Assembly (NCBI GenBank): GCA_905214105.1
Contig: CAJMKK010000004.1
Location: forward strand, 1-64,000
Origin: an uncultured bacterium
GTDB lineage: Bacteria > Actinomycetota > Coriobacteriia > Coriobacteriales > Coriobacteriaceae
DNA length: 64,000 bases
Direction: 5' to 3'
How positions within the stretch are numbered: position 1 is the first letter of the stretch; each line of letters begins with the position of its first letter. The position numbers and the translations under genes were made by a program. The notes beneath the pieces were generated by a model. That model searched no databases and had not been told where the DNA came from. It saw nothing but the letters and a program-made list of their open reading frames with translations. Positions 25,998 to 34,817 of this stretch are shown here, piece after piece.

Positions 25998-26978
25998 TTA
26001 CTCCCACTCAACGGTGCCAACGGGCTTCGGCGTGAGGTCGTAGCACACGCGGCAGATGCCGGGAACCTCGGCGGTGACGCGAGCGGTAATACGCTTGAGT
26101 AGCGCCCAGTCGAGCTCGGGAACCTCGGCAGTCATGACATCGACGGTGTTGATGCAGCGGATGATGCAGGGCCAATCGTAGGCGCGCTTGCCCTCGCGCA
26201 CACCGGTTGCGCGGAAGTCGGGCACGACGGCAAAATACTGCCAGATGGTCAGACCGGCCTTGTCGATCTCCTCGCGCACGATGGCGTCGGCTTCGCGCAG
26301 CGCCTCAAGACGGTCGCGGGTGATGGCACCAAGGCAGCGGACGCCCAGGCCGGGACCGGGGAACGGCTGGCGCTCAACCATATTCTCGGGCAGGCCGAGC
26401 TCGCGACCCACGACGCGGACCTCGTCCTTGTACAGCAGTTTGACGGGCTCGCAGAGCTCAAACTGCAGATCCTCGGGCAGACCGCCCACGTTGTGGTGAG
26501 CCTTCACGCCGTCTTGGGACTCCAGGATGTCGGGATAGATGGTGCCCTGGGCGAGGAAGCTGACCTCATCGCCAACCTTGCGGGCCTCCTCCTCGAACAC
26601 GCGAATGAACTCGGCGCCGATAATCTTACGCTTGGCCTCGGGCTCCTCGACGTCCACGAGCTTGTCCAGGAAGCGATCTGTGGCGTCAACGTAAACCAGG
26701 TTGGCATCCATCTGATTCTTGAAGACGTCGACGACCTGCTCGCTCTCGCCCTTGCGCATCAGGCCGTGGTTAACATGCACGCAAATGAGCTGCTTGCCGA
26801 TGGCCTTGATGAGCAGGGCCGCGACAACCGAGCTGTCGACGCCGCCCGAAAGAGCCAGCAGGACCTTCTTGTCGCCGATCTGCTCGCGGATTGCAGCGAC
26901 CTGCTCATCGATGAACACCTGGGCAAGTTCGGGAGTGGTGATACGCACCATGTCGTCGGGACGCTTGTTGGGATCCAT
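25998..26978 (-). CDS. guaA: GMP synthase ATP-pyrophosphatase subunit/domain (no glutaminase domain)
   Basis: A 326-aa protein converting XMP to GMP via an adenylated intermediate. The PP-loop [15 protein letters not shown], the block [14 protein letters not shown], the dimerisation region [15 protein letters not shown] and the C-terminal KPVGTVEWE are those of GuaA. The class I glutamine amidotransferase domain (about 190 residues, Cys-His-Glu triad) that precedes this part in most bacterial GuaA proteins is absent. The ATG has AAGGAG 9 nt upstream, so it is not a truncation artefact. It needs a separate glutaminase or free ammonia. Confidence 0.88.
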   Translation of the reverse strand: MDPNKRPDDMVRITTPELAQVFIDEQVAAIREQIGDKKVLLALSGGVDSSVVAALLIKAIGKQLICVHVNHGLMRKGESEQVVDVFKNQMDANLVYVDATDRFLDKLVDVEEPEAKRKIIGAEFIRVFEEEARKVGDEVSFLAQGTIYPDILESQDGVKAHHNVGGLPEDLQFELCEPVKLLYKDEVRVVGRELGLPENMVERQPFPGPGLGVRCLGAITRDRLEALREADAIVREEIDKAGLTIWQYFAVVPDFRATGVREGKRAYDWPCIIRCINTVDVMTAEVPELDWALLKRITARVTAEVPGICRVCYDLTPKPVGTVEWE

Positions 26979-27275
26979 GCAGAGCTCCTTCTCGATTCGA
27001 TGGAAATGCGCCGCGCGTATGCAGACGCACCGTCATATGACCTCATTATATGCAGAACGAGATGCGTTTCCCATCGCTTCGACAGAGCTTTTTGCAGGGG
27101 CGGCAGTTTTTCTATATCCCAAGGTCAGCTAGACTTCGGTAGCCACCTTGGGAGCATCGCCAATAGACTCTTCCTTTATACGTTCGGCACAATCGTAGGC
27201 GATACCCACAAATTCCAGTCCCGAGCAACAAGAGTACAATTGCTGCTAGTGTTGCCAGCTGTTGGGAGATGGAAG
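26979..27275. other. Intergenic region with hairpin upstream of the LuxR gene
   Basis: About 300 bp between divergent genes. An inverted repeat (CCCAAGGT / ACCTTGGG, 27118-27152) and AT-rich patches could hold promoters. I see no gene. Confidence 0.4.
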
Positions 27276-28280
27276 ATGGACTGCGATGGCTACCCATGCG
27301 TTCCCATGCCGTTGATGTGCACCGCCTTTGCGCCGGGGCAGATTGACGCTGCGGTTGCAGGCATTTCCGACCCCGATTCACGCGCCATCGCCACGGCAGA
27401 AGCGCTGTACTTTCGCGGACAGGCCGCACTCGCCGCCAAGACAGCACGCCCCTATCTTGACGCCACCGACCCCGCACTGCGCTATTCCGCATGCTTTATC
27501 TGCGGATATGCCAGTCTGTCGCTCAACCGTATCGCCGATGCCCGCCGTTGCCTTGCTGGCATCCTCGATACGCCGGCCGACGAGGAATCACCCGCCGTCC
27601 ACGCCACGCATATCCTGTTCGCCTCGGCCGCGAGCGTCCTGCTGCACTTGCCTTCCCCGTATTCTGCCGAAGAGTTTTATCCGCTTGCGGCGCATCTGCC
27701 CGAAGGCCTGCGACTGTTCGCCAGCTACGTGATGGCGCATGCCCTGTACCTGCGCGGCGAATATGGCCGCAGTCTGGGCATGGCGGAAAACGCCCTGATC
27801 ATGAAACAGGGAAGCTATCCCATCTCGGAACTGTTCCTGCACCTGGCAGCTTCCATGGCCTGCATGAGTCTCAAAGACGTCGACGCCGCAAGGACGCATT
27901 TCGGAGCTGCTTGGAACATTGCGCGTCCCGACGGCCTTATCGAGCTCATCGGCGAGCACCACGGCCTTTTGCAGGGGCTCATCGAGGCATGCCTAAAAAC
28001 GCAATACCCTGACGACTTCGCACGCATCATCGAGATCACGTACCACTTCAGCTACGGCTGGCGGCGCATCCACAACCCCGATTCGGGCGAGGACGTTGCC
28101 GACGATTTAACAACCACAGAGTTCACCATGGCCATGCTCGCCTGCCGCGGATGGACCAACGCTGAAATCGCACGCCATATGGGAGTATCGCCGGGCACCG
28201 TCAAAAACCGCCTATCCGGCGTATACGCAAAGCTTGGCATCGGCACACGCGCCGAGCTGGTCGCGCACATGTTGCGTTAG
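27276..28280 (+). CDS. LuxR family transcriptional regulator
   Basis: A 334-aa protein. The C-terminal LuxR-type helix-turn-helix is clear (LTTTEFTMAMLACRGWTNAEIARHMGVSPGTVKNRLSGVYAKLG). The N-terminal 260 residues are helical, Ala/Leu-rich and TPR-like (YFRGQAALAAKTARPYLD, ALYLRGEYGRSLGMAENAL), suggesting a protein- or ligand-binding solenoid without a receiver domain. ATG 27276 has GGGAGATGGAAG upstream. The frame is open for 780 bp further, but that stretch is antisense to guaA. It lies 155 bp before the giant surface-protein gene, its probable target. Confidence 0.85.
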   Translation: MDCDGYPCVPMPLMCTAFAPGQIDAAVAGISDPDSRAIATAEALYFRGQAALAAKTARPYLDATDPALRYSACFICGYASLSLNRIADARRCLAGILDTPADEESPAVHATHILFASAASVLLHLPSPYSAEEFYPLAAHLPEGLRLFASYVMAHALYLRGEYGRSLGMAENALIMKQGSYPISELFLHLAASMACMSLKDVDAARTHFGAAWNIARPDGLIELIGEHHGLLQGLIEACLKTQYPDDFARIIEITYHFSYGWRRIHNPDSGEDVADDLTTTEFTMAMLACRGWTNAEIARHMGVSPGTVKNRLSGVYAKLGIGTRAELVAHMLR

Positions 28281-28435
28281 CGACCGGGCTGCCAAGCGCA
28301 TCGAACGCGTTCCGGAACCCGGCACTTCGCTCGCCTAAATTGGACATTTTGACCCTTGAACGGCACTACCGCCACGGGGCACCTTCTCGCAAAATTGGAT
28401 TATTTCCACCGATATTTGCGGGATGGGAGCCCAAG

Positions 28436-31400
28436 ATGCTTGATCGCCGTTCGTTACTTGTTGCCGGAGCGTCCTCGTTAGCGAGCATTATGTTGCCGCG
28501 CGTGCCGGGAAGCGAAAACGCCTTCATATTGCCGTTCGCACCCACCGAAGCCTATGCCGATGAAAAAGACCCCTTCAGGGTGCTCGTTCTCTCGCGCACC
28601 ATGTTCGGTGTGGTCGTGGTCGACGTCGCCAACAAGAATACGCCCATCGCAGGTGCCAAGGTCACGCTCACGTCGCGCTACGCCGCAGGCAAGCAGCTCA
28701 CCGCCACGACCGATGACGAAGGCACGGTCATCTTTGAGGTCGCGCCGCTTTCGGAAGGCTACGTAGACGAGGCGACGCTTCTCGACGCGTACGACTTTAA
28801 CGGCGGCATCTCCATTAGCATGGCGGGCTACCGCGATGTCGAGATTCCCCTTGCGCGTATCCAGGGCGGCACCGCCATAACCGCGCCCACGCGTCCGCTT
28901 TCCGACGGCGAGCCCTACTTTCGCCAGCTCACATTCGACGAATGGGACATCCAATACGCTGAAGCCACGTTCATGGCATTGCCGAAGAACGACACGGCAA
29001 ACGAGCAGCCCGATACACACGCCTTTACCGTGCAGGCACATCTGCCACAGGGTGGACAGGCAACGCTGCGCGTCAACAAAGTGACGCCTGCCGCGGGCAG
29101 CTCGCCCGAAACCGTCACGCAGATCGGTCAGATCAAGGCCAGCGCATCGGGTGCGAATAATCTGGCAACGTTCACACTCGAAGACAAGTTTCTCGACGCG
29201 GCATCGGGCCTTCTGGAAGAAGGGTGCAAGCTGCGCTTTGTCCTCGACTATCAGGGCAAGACCTACACGCTCTCATCCCCTATGGCCGTTGTCACCGCGC
29301 CGGCCGCAAAGTCGGAATCGGGCTCGACCACCATCATTCCCACCACTATGGACCAAGAGATCACTCCGTTTGATTTCCCAGCGGCGTTTCCCGGCATCGG
29401 CGGCAACAAGTTCACCTGCTGGATGCCCTCGTTCCCCATTCTGTTCGATTTCTCGTTTGCCGGGTACGTACTGTTTGGCGGAGGATACAAACCAGCCAGC
29501 TATATGAACGATTCGGGCAATCCGGATCCGGAGTACTGGAAGAAGTCACCGCGTGAGTCGGGCGCCAAGCAGGCAAACCGCTACCTCGACGAGATGGAGG
29601 GGAAGTGGAATCAGTACAAGAGCATGAGTGCCGGTTCGGGTACCGATCCAAGGAACACCAAACTCCTTCGCCACCATTGCACGCCGCTGTTCACGATGGA
29701 TATCGCCACACAGCTGTACGGCTCGCTCGCCTACGACTGGGTGGGCAAAACCTGGGGTGACAACAACGATCCCGCATATGGCAATATTAAGGCCCTCTTC
29801 CAAGTAAGAACCGACCTCAATTGGACTGAGCAGTTTACCCTGGGACCGGTGCCGTTTTTCCTAAACGTCAACCCCTGGGTGCTGGCAAAACTGGCGCTCG
29901 CCGTGGGCGCCCACACGCACGGCAGCGGCGCGGCGTTTTTCAAGAACATTTCGCTCGACTATTCCAACACGTCGGGCTCTTTCACCATCCAGATCGGGCT
30001 TGCCGTCACCTTTGGAGCCGGCGTTGCAGGCGTCGCCTCGTCTGCCGTGCGCGGCGCCGCATCCCTCACGTTGTTCATTGGGTACGAGAAGGCGGATGGA
30101 CACCAGCTTCCGCGACTGCGCGTAGGTGCAGACGTCGATGTCGATGTGATACTCCAGTTCGTCATGTTCAAGTGGACCACCAAAGCTTGGTCGGGATCGT
30201 GGCCCACACTCCTCGATTCGTGGAATATGTCGGTGAACAACGGCGACCAGTATGTACTCCAGCGCTCTGAACTCGCATTGGGCGGAGATACGCCTTACAC
30301 GCTGGATGCCTGCTTCGGCACGCCCGGCGACATCAAGGCGGGCGGCGTGCCGCAATTTATCGCATCGGCCACCATCGTCACTAACGCCGAGCTGCTCGCA
30401 TGCGCCGAGGTTAAGGCTACTGCCGCAAACGTTGCGCCTGTCGTGCGCGATTGGGATCAAGCGGTCACGCGCATTGAGCTCGAGGCAGACGCGGAGAGCG
30501 ACGACACGGGACAGATCGAGCATTTCGTCCATGCACTGATAGAGAACGACGAAAACGCCGCGCCAATGTATAAGTACGCCTATATCCGGCAGGCGACGAA
30601 CGCCGTTGCGGACCCCAACGCCAATTCTGCTGGTGTATCGGAGGACGAGCGTGGCGGTATCAAACCCTCGAGTGACAGCGTGCTGTTTTCCGGCGTGCTC
30701 AGCGAAGCTCACATGAAGCTGGCAATGATTGCCGGCGCAGAATGCCTGTTCCGCATCGCCTCGGTGCGCTACGGCGACAATGGCCGCTCGCGCCTGGTGG
30801 TGCACACAAAGGCGAACGGCACGTGGTCTGCCCCCACGCCCGTGGACTTCCCCCTTGGGTTTGGCGAGGGCGACGTGGAGCGCGACGGCATATACGATTA
30901 CGACTTCGACGTGGTGGAATATACGGACGGGAGGGGAAACCAGGACGCCTACGTGCTGCTGGTCTCGGGCGAGCGCCCCGACGGCGACAACACCCTTTTC
31001 GATACGGCAAGCACAGCCGGCATACTGTCCGTCGTGCGCCTGCGCATAAGCAACGACGGAGTTCGCGTGACATCGCGCACGTCGTGGCGCAGCATCTCGC
31101 GCGGCCGCCTTCAGGAGGATGGCTACCATTGCCTGCAGTGCCCACGCATCACGGTGGGCAAGACACTTGTCGACGGACGTCTGTCGGGCGCCTACCTCCA
31201 CCGCCGCGGAACCACCGCAGAAAAGGCGCTCGGCAGCGAGGCTGAGGTTGCGCTGGAGTGCTTTACCCTGTGGTCGGACGTTTCGGGCGACAGCCTGACG
31301 TTCCGTCAGGTCCTCCGCTTTCCGCAAGCACCGTCGAGCATCGAGCTGGGCGCGCCCGAGAATATCGACGGCAAAATGGTGGTGCCCGTTGCATACGAGA

Positions 31401-32803
31401 CCGCAGACGGTTGCGGCTGCGCATCGTACGCCGTGATCGGCCAGTCCATTGCGGGCTGGGGCGTTATGCCGCCGGACACCGCGGTGCCCCGTGCGGTGCC
31501 ATGGCCGCAGCACACGGGCTTTTTGGCAACCGTCAACGAGCAACTGCAGCATATTACTTGGACGCGAGGCGCATCGACATTTGGAACGCAGCCCGTGGGT
31601 GCCGCAGGCTGTGGCCCGGCATCGTTTAGCGTAAGCAACAACGGCAGGTGCGTGCTCTATGTGGAGAACACCGATGGCAAGGTTGGACAAACCTACGACG
31701 AAGAAGGCAACCCGGTAGCAGTGACGGGCAAGCACTTCCGCATCTTCGCCAGCACCTTGGCACGCGATTTGTTCACGGAGCCGTTCGTGATGTGCGAACT
31801 GGACCATCCCGTCGATCAGATAACGACATTTTTGACGTCGGGAGGCATGCTCTCCGCGCTCGCCACGCACATTGTGAGCGCGGAGCAGAGCGAGGCAGAG
31901 CTACACGGCATCGAAGTGCCCTTGGTGGCGTGTGCCACTCCGACGGGGGCGGTCGCCACCTCGGGCGCGGTGGTGCCCGGATCAGCAGGCGAATCCTTCA
32001 TGGTCACGGTGCGAAACGACGGCAACACCTTGCTGACCGCCGGCACGATCGATCTGTATCGAGAGGGCTTTAGCCAGCCGTTCTCCAGCGCATCCATCGG
32101 ATTCGGAGTGAACGCACGTATGGCATCGATCTACGATCCAGAGCTTTCCGAGGACGCTTCGGCCAACGACATGGCACACGTGAAGTACGCACTCGAGACG
32201 CTGGGCGAACATTTTGCGACGCACCCGCTGGTAGCCGACAACGGCAACGCCGTGCTGGCACCGGGTTGCACGGCACAGTTCCGCATGAGCTTCGCCATCC
32301 CCGAGAGTTGGAGCGACGAAGTGGGCAAACGCGTAACGCTGTATGCGAAGGCACGTAATCTGGTGGCGCTCGATCCCGTAACGTTCGAGGAAATTCGACC
32401 GGGCGCAAACTCGACGCTGGGCGCCGTACTGCACGAGCTTCATGTACCCGACGCGGCATGCGAACGCTCAGAAGTTCAGGTCGGCGTATGCGACAGCGCG
32501 GATACGACAGGACTTCACGACGCCCCGATGACAGCGGGCGGCGATGGTGGCTCGAGTGGCGGCGGTGCTGACGAGGGCGGCGGCTCCGGCGGAAGCAGCT
32601 CCGGCAGCGGCAAGGACCACGGCAATAGCAAGCGCTCCGGAAAAGCGGGCGCGCTTGCGGGCACGGGCGATGTCAACGCTCCCCTTACGGCAGCCGCTGC
32701 AGCAGTCGCCGCGGCAGGCGCCGGCCTCGTCGCCTACAGCGCCCGCCGCACGGCGCTCGAAAAAGACACCGCCAATGAGGCCAATTCGGATAAGCCTCGC
32801 TAG
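28436..32803 (+). CDS. Large wall-anchored surface protein with LAGTG sorting motif
   Basis: 1455 aa. The N-terminus (LDRRSLLVAGASSLASIMLP, ending before AYADEKDP) looks like a Tat-type signal with twin Arg. Residues about 45-135 (VVVVDVANKNTPIAGAKVTL) resemble a carboxypeptidase-regulatory/Cna-B-like domain. The middle is long, beta-rich and unfamiliar. The C-terminus has a Gly/Ser linker (GGSSSGSGKDHG), LAGTGD, a hydrophobic stretch (AAAAVAAAGAGLVAY) and a basic tail, as in class E sortase LAxTG substrates. ATG 28436 follows GGGAG. Likely an adhesin or enzyme of the cell surface. Confidence 0.8.
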   Translation: MLDRRSLLVAGASSLASIMLPRVPGSENAFILPFAPTEAYADEKDPFRVLVLSRTMFGVVVVDVANKNTPIAGAKVTLTSRYAAGKQLTATTDDEGTVIFEVAPLSEGYVDEATLLDAYDFNGGISISMAGYRDVEIPLARIQGGTAITAPTRPLSDGEPYFRQLTFDEWDIQYAEATFMALPKNDTANEQPDTHAFTVQAHLPQGGQATLRVNKVTPAAGSSPETVTQIGQIKASASGANNLATFTLEDKFLDAASGLLEEGCKLRFVLDYQGKTYTLSSPMAVVTAPAAKSESGSTTIIPTTMDQEITPFDFPAAFPGIGGNKFTCWMPSFPILFDFSFAGYVLFGGGYKPASYMNDSGNPDPEYWKKSPRESGAKQANRYLDEMEGKWNQYKSMSAGSGTDPRNTKLLRHHCTPLFTMDIATQLYGSLAYDWVGKTWGDNNDPAYGNIKALFQVRTDLNWTEQFTLGPVPFFLNVNPWVLAKLALAVGAHTHGSGAAFFKNISLDYSNTSGSFTIQIGLAVTFGAGVAGVASSAVRGAASLTLFIGYEKADGHQLPRLRVGADVDVDVILQFVMFKWTTKAWSGSWPTLLDSWNMSVNNGDQYVLQRSELALGGDTPYTLDACFGTPGDIKAGGVPQFIASATIVTNAELLACAEVKATAANVAPVVRDWDQAVTRIELEADAESDDTGQIEHFVHALIENDENAAPMYKYAYIRQATNAVADPNANSAGVSEDERGGIKPSSDSVLFSGVLSEAHMKLAMIAGAECLFRIASVRYGDNGRSRLVVHTKANGTWSAPTPVDFPLGFGEGDVERDGIYDYDFDVVEYTDGRGNQDAYVLLVSGERPDGDNTLFDTASTAGILSVVRLRISNDGVRVTSRTSWRSISRGRLQEDGYHCLQCPRITVGKTLVDGRLSGAYLHRRGTTAEKALGSEAEVALECFTLWSDVSGDSLTFRQVLRFPQAPSSIELGAPENIDGKMVVPVAYETADGCGCASYAVIGQSIAGWGVMPPDTAVPRAVPWPQHTGFLATVNEQLQHITWTRGASTFGTQPVGAAGCGPASFSVSNNGRCVLYVENTDGKVGQTYDEEGNPVAVTGKHFRIFASTLARDLFTEPFVMCELDHPVDQITTFLTSGGMLSALATHIVSAEQSEAELHGIEVPLVACATPTGAVATSGAVVPGSAGESFMVTVRNDGNTLLTAGTIDLYREGFSQPFSSASIGFGVNARMASIYDPELSEDASANDMAHVKYALETLGEHFATHPLVADNGNAVLAPGCTAQFRMSFAIPESWSDEVGKRVTLYAKARNLVALDPVTFEEIRPGANSTLGAVLHELHVPDAACERSEVQVGVCDSADTTGLHDAPMTAGGDGGSSGGGADEGGGSGGSSSGSGKDHGNSKRSGKAGALAGTGDVNAPLTAAAAAVAAAGAGLVAYSARRTALEKDTANEANSDKPR

Positions 32804-32852
32804 CTCCTAGTTGCTTTTGTGAGAGACGCCGACTCGGCTCATCGAACATCAA

Positions 32853-32888
32853 AATGGGCTGGTTCTGGATACCCAGAGCCAGCCCATT
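32853..32888. terminator. Hairpin between convergent genes (terminator)
   Basis: A 16-bp stem with one wobble (AATGGGCTGGTTCTGG, 32853-32868, with 32873-32888). On the minus strand it is followed by TTTT. It serves the small minus-strand gene and perhaps the surface-protein transcript. Confidence 0.75.
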
Positions 32889-32893
32889 ACGCA

Positions 32894-33142
32894 TTAGATA
32901 TCATCAGGGGAGTCGAGTTCTGCCTCGAGCTTGGCACGGCGTCTTTTCGCCGTGAAAAACGTTGCGCACAGGACAGCAAACGTGGCCGTGAAAATCGTCG
33001 CACCGCAGAACACGCCTGTGGCCAGGTTCGCCAACCAAAAGACGCTTTCGAGCGGTACGATCTGCGCCTCAGCGACACAGCGCATTGCGGCAATAACAAG
33101 CGCGAACGCGGCGCTTATGGAAACCATGTTCGCCATCGCCAT
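32894..33142 (-). CDS. Small membrane protein of unknown function
   Basis: 82 aa with two predicted helices (ISAAFALVIAAMRCVAEA and LATGVFCGATIFTATFAVLC) and a charged C-terminus (KRRRAKLEAELDSPDD). Supported by its hydrophobic pattern, good codon use and a terminator right after the stop. No strong RBS is seen before ATG 33142, so the start is uncertain. The family is not recognised. Confidence 0.5.
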   Translation of the reverse strand: MAMANMVSISAAFALVIAAMRCVAEAQIVPLESVFWLANLATGVFCGATIFTATFAVLCATFFTAKRRRAKLEAELDSPDDI

Positions 33143-33175
33143 GTGGACATAACAATTTCGATTCGCTATTCAAAC

Positions 33176-33271
33176 TTACTCGGACAGAACCGACTCGGTT
33201 TTGTCCGAGTAAACTCGAGCATAAACTTGTTCATGCGATACAATTAACTCGGACAAAACCGAGTCGGAAGG
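33176..33271. promoter_or_regulatory. Repeated ACTCGG operator sites before an AAA ATPase gene
   Basis: An inverted repeat (TTACTCGGACAGAACC, 33176-33191, against 33197-33212, core GGTTTTGTCCGAGTAA). It is followed by a second copy of the element, ACTCGGACAAAACCGAGT (33247-33264), and a half-site CCGAGT. A -10-like TACAAT lies at 33239-33244, between the sites. The arrangement suggests repression of the downstream gene. Confidence 0.6.
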
Positions 33272-33281
33272 AACCGAGTAA

Positions 33282-34664
33282 GTGGAATTCATTGGCAGGG
33301 AGCTTGAACTCGCCCGTATTAAGAAAACACTCAATGCGCCCGAGCAGCGCAATGTTCTCATTTACGGAAGGCGTCGCGTCGGCAAAAGTGAGCTCATCAA
33401 GCAGGCGCTAACCGATTTATCGGACGTCGCAACGATCTATTACGAGTGCCGCCAAACCTCCGAGGCAGACAACCTCGAGAGTCTGTCCGCCCTTGCTGCT
33501 GAAGCGCTAAGCTTTCCTCCGCTCGCCTTCACGGGCATCCGCGAGCTCATCGAATTTCTGTTTGCCCAAGCCAAAGACAAGAACATTACCCTCGTTCTCG
33601 ACGAATACCCCTACTTGAGAGATGCGGTTAAAGGCTTAGACAGCATTCTCCAGACCTCAATCGACGCTCACAGGGAAGACTCACGTTTAAACATTGTCCT
33701 GTGCGGCTCCTATGTTGAGATTATGAAATCTCTCATCGAGCATGAAAGCCCCCTCTACGGGCGAATTGATCTCGCGCTTGAGCTTAAGCCCATGGATTAC
33801 TTTGACGCTGCAAAGTTCTATCCCGCGTTCTCACCCGAGGACAAGGTGCGGCTCTATAGCGTTTTTGGCGGCATCCCCTTTTACAATCGCCTCATCGATC
33901 AGTCCCAAAGCGTACGCGACAATATCATCGAGCTCGTCACAGAACCTGGCGCCCGCTTAGAAAGCGAAGTACCGTCCTATCTCAACGCCGAGATCTCGAA
34001 GATGACCAACGCCAACGAAGTTTTCGGGGCTCTCGCACAAGGTTACTCCCGTTGGGGGGACGTGCTGGCACAGTCGCACGTCTCGAGCGGTCCGGCCATG
34101 GCAGACGTACTCGACAAGCTCATGTCACTCGAAATCGTCCAAAAGCGTGCACCCATCAACGACCCTACGAATAAGCGCAAGTCTGGCTACTTTGTGGTGG
34201 ACCCACTTTCGCTCTTTTACTATCGCTACGTCTTCCGCAATGCTTCTGCGCGTCAGCTGCTCGACCCGGAAGTCTTCTATGATCGTCACGTCTCCCAAGA
34301 CTTCGAGGAAAACTACACTCCACATATGTTCGAGGAGATCTGCCGTCAATACCTCGTACGGCAAAACAGGACTGGCAAGATCGAACCGGCTTTCGATGCC
34401 ATAGGCAAGTACTGGTACGACGATCCCGCAAACAAAACGAGCGGCGAATTCGATGTGGTAACGCAAGACCCCGAGGGCTACGCATTCTACGAAGCAAAGT
34501 TCCGCAAATCCCCCGTCACGCAAAAAATGGTCGACGAGGAAATCACCCAAGTCGAGGCAACGGGGCTCAAATGCCATCGCTACGGATTCTTCTCCCGTTC
34601 GGGCTTCGAAGCTGACGAAAGCGATCGAACCGTCTTCATCGACCTGCCGCAGATGTTTGAATAG
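33282..34664 (+). CDS. AAA ATPase with C-terminal DUF234/nuclease-like domain
   Basis: 460 aa. The N-terminal archaeal-type ATPase has GRELELARIKKTL, Walker A IYGRRRVGKSEL and Walker B LVLDEYPYL. A winged-helix region about residues 250-300 is followed by a DUF234-type C-terminal domain with EFDVVTQDPEGYAFYEAKF, which resembles a PD-(D/E)xK core (D-x(n)-E-x-K). GTG 33282 has GAAGGAA upstream. Such proteins are widespread in gut anaerobes and have no proven role. The operator-like repeats upstream suggest tight regulation. Confidence 0.83.
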   Translation: MEFIGRELELARIKKTLNAPEQRNVLIYGRRRVGKSELIKQALTDLSDVATIYYECRQTSEADNLESLSALAAEALSFPPLAFTGIRELIEFLFAQAKDKNITLVLDEYPYLRDAVKGLDSILQTSIDAHREDSRLNIVLCGSYVEIMKSLIEHESPLYGRIDLALELKPMDYFDAAKFYPAFSPEDKVRLYSVFGGIPFYNRLIDQSQSVRDNIIELVTEPGARLESEVPSYLNAEISKMTNANEVFGALAQGYSRWGDVLAQSHVSSGPAMADVLDKLMSLEIVQKRAPINDPTNKRKSGYFVVDPLSLFYYRYVFRNASARQLLDPEVFYDRHVSQDFEENYTPHMFEEICRQYLVRQNRTGKIEPAFDAIGKYWYDDPANKTSGEFDVVTQDPEGYAFYEAKFRKSPVTQKMVDEEITQVEATGLKCHRYGFFSRSGFEADESDRTVFIDLPQMFE

Positions 34665-34703
34665 GACAGACCCCACCCGCATCCCAAGCATCCATTATCT
34701 AAT

Positions 34704-34717
34704 CGAACTATTGTTCG
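34704..34717. promoter_or_regulatory. LexA (SOS) box
   Basis: CGAACTATTGTTCG is a perfect match to the Gram-positive/actinobacterial SOS consensus CGAACNNNNGTTCG. It lies 100 bp upstream of the type II topoisomerase operon and 40 bp after the preceding gene. Confidence 0.75.
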
Positions 34718-34817
34718 ATGGAATTCGTGTTGGTTGGAATCGCCCACGGCCTGGGCTATGCTACCTTGACTATCTATATGACTTAAACGCAGCAAAAGGA
34801 GCACCGAGAGAGCGAGT

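Noticed and set aside
27118..27152. tRNA or riboswitch at the hairpin upstream of luxR
   Set aside because: Only one stem is visible and no cloverleaf or known aptamer pattern.
26493..27275. Upstream in-frame extension of the LuxR protein
   Set aside because: It runs antisense through guaA and has no similarity; an ATG with RBS exists at 27276.
29861..31870. A 669-codon minus-strand frame inside the surface-protein gene
   Set aside because: Antisense to a gene with signal peptide and anchor; Arg/His/Ala-rich shadow without motifs.
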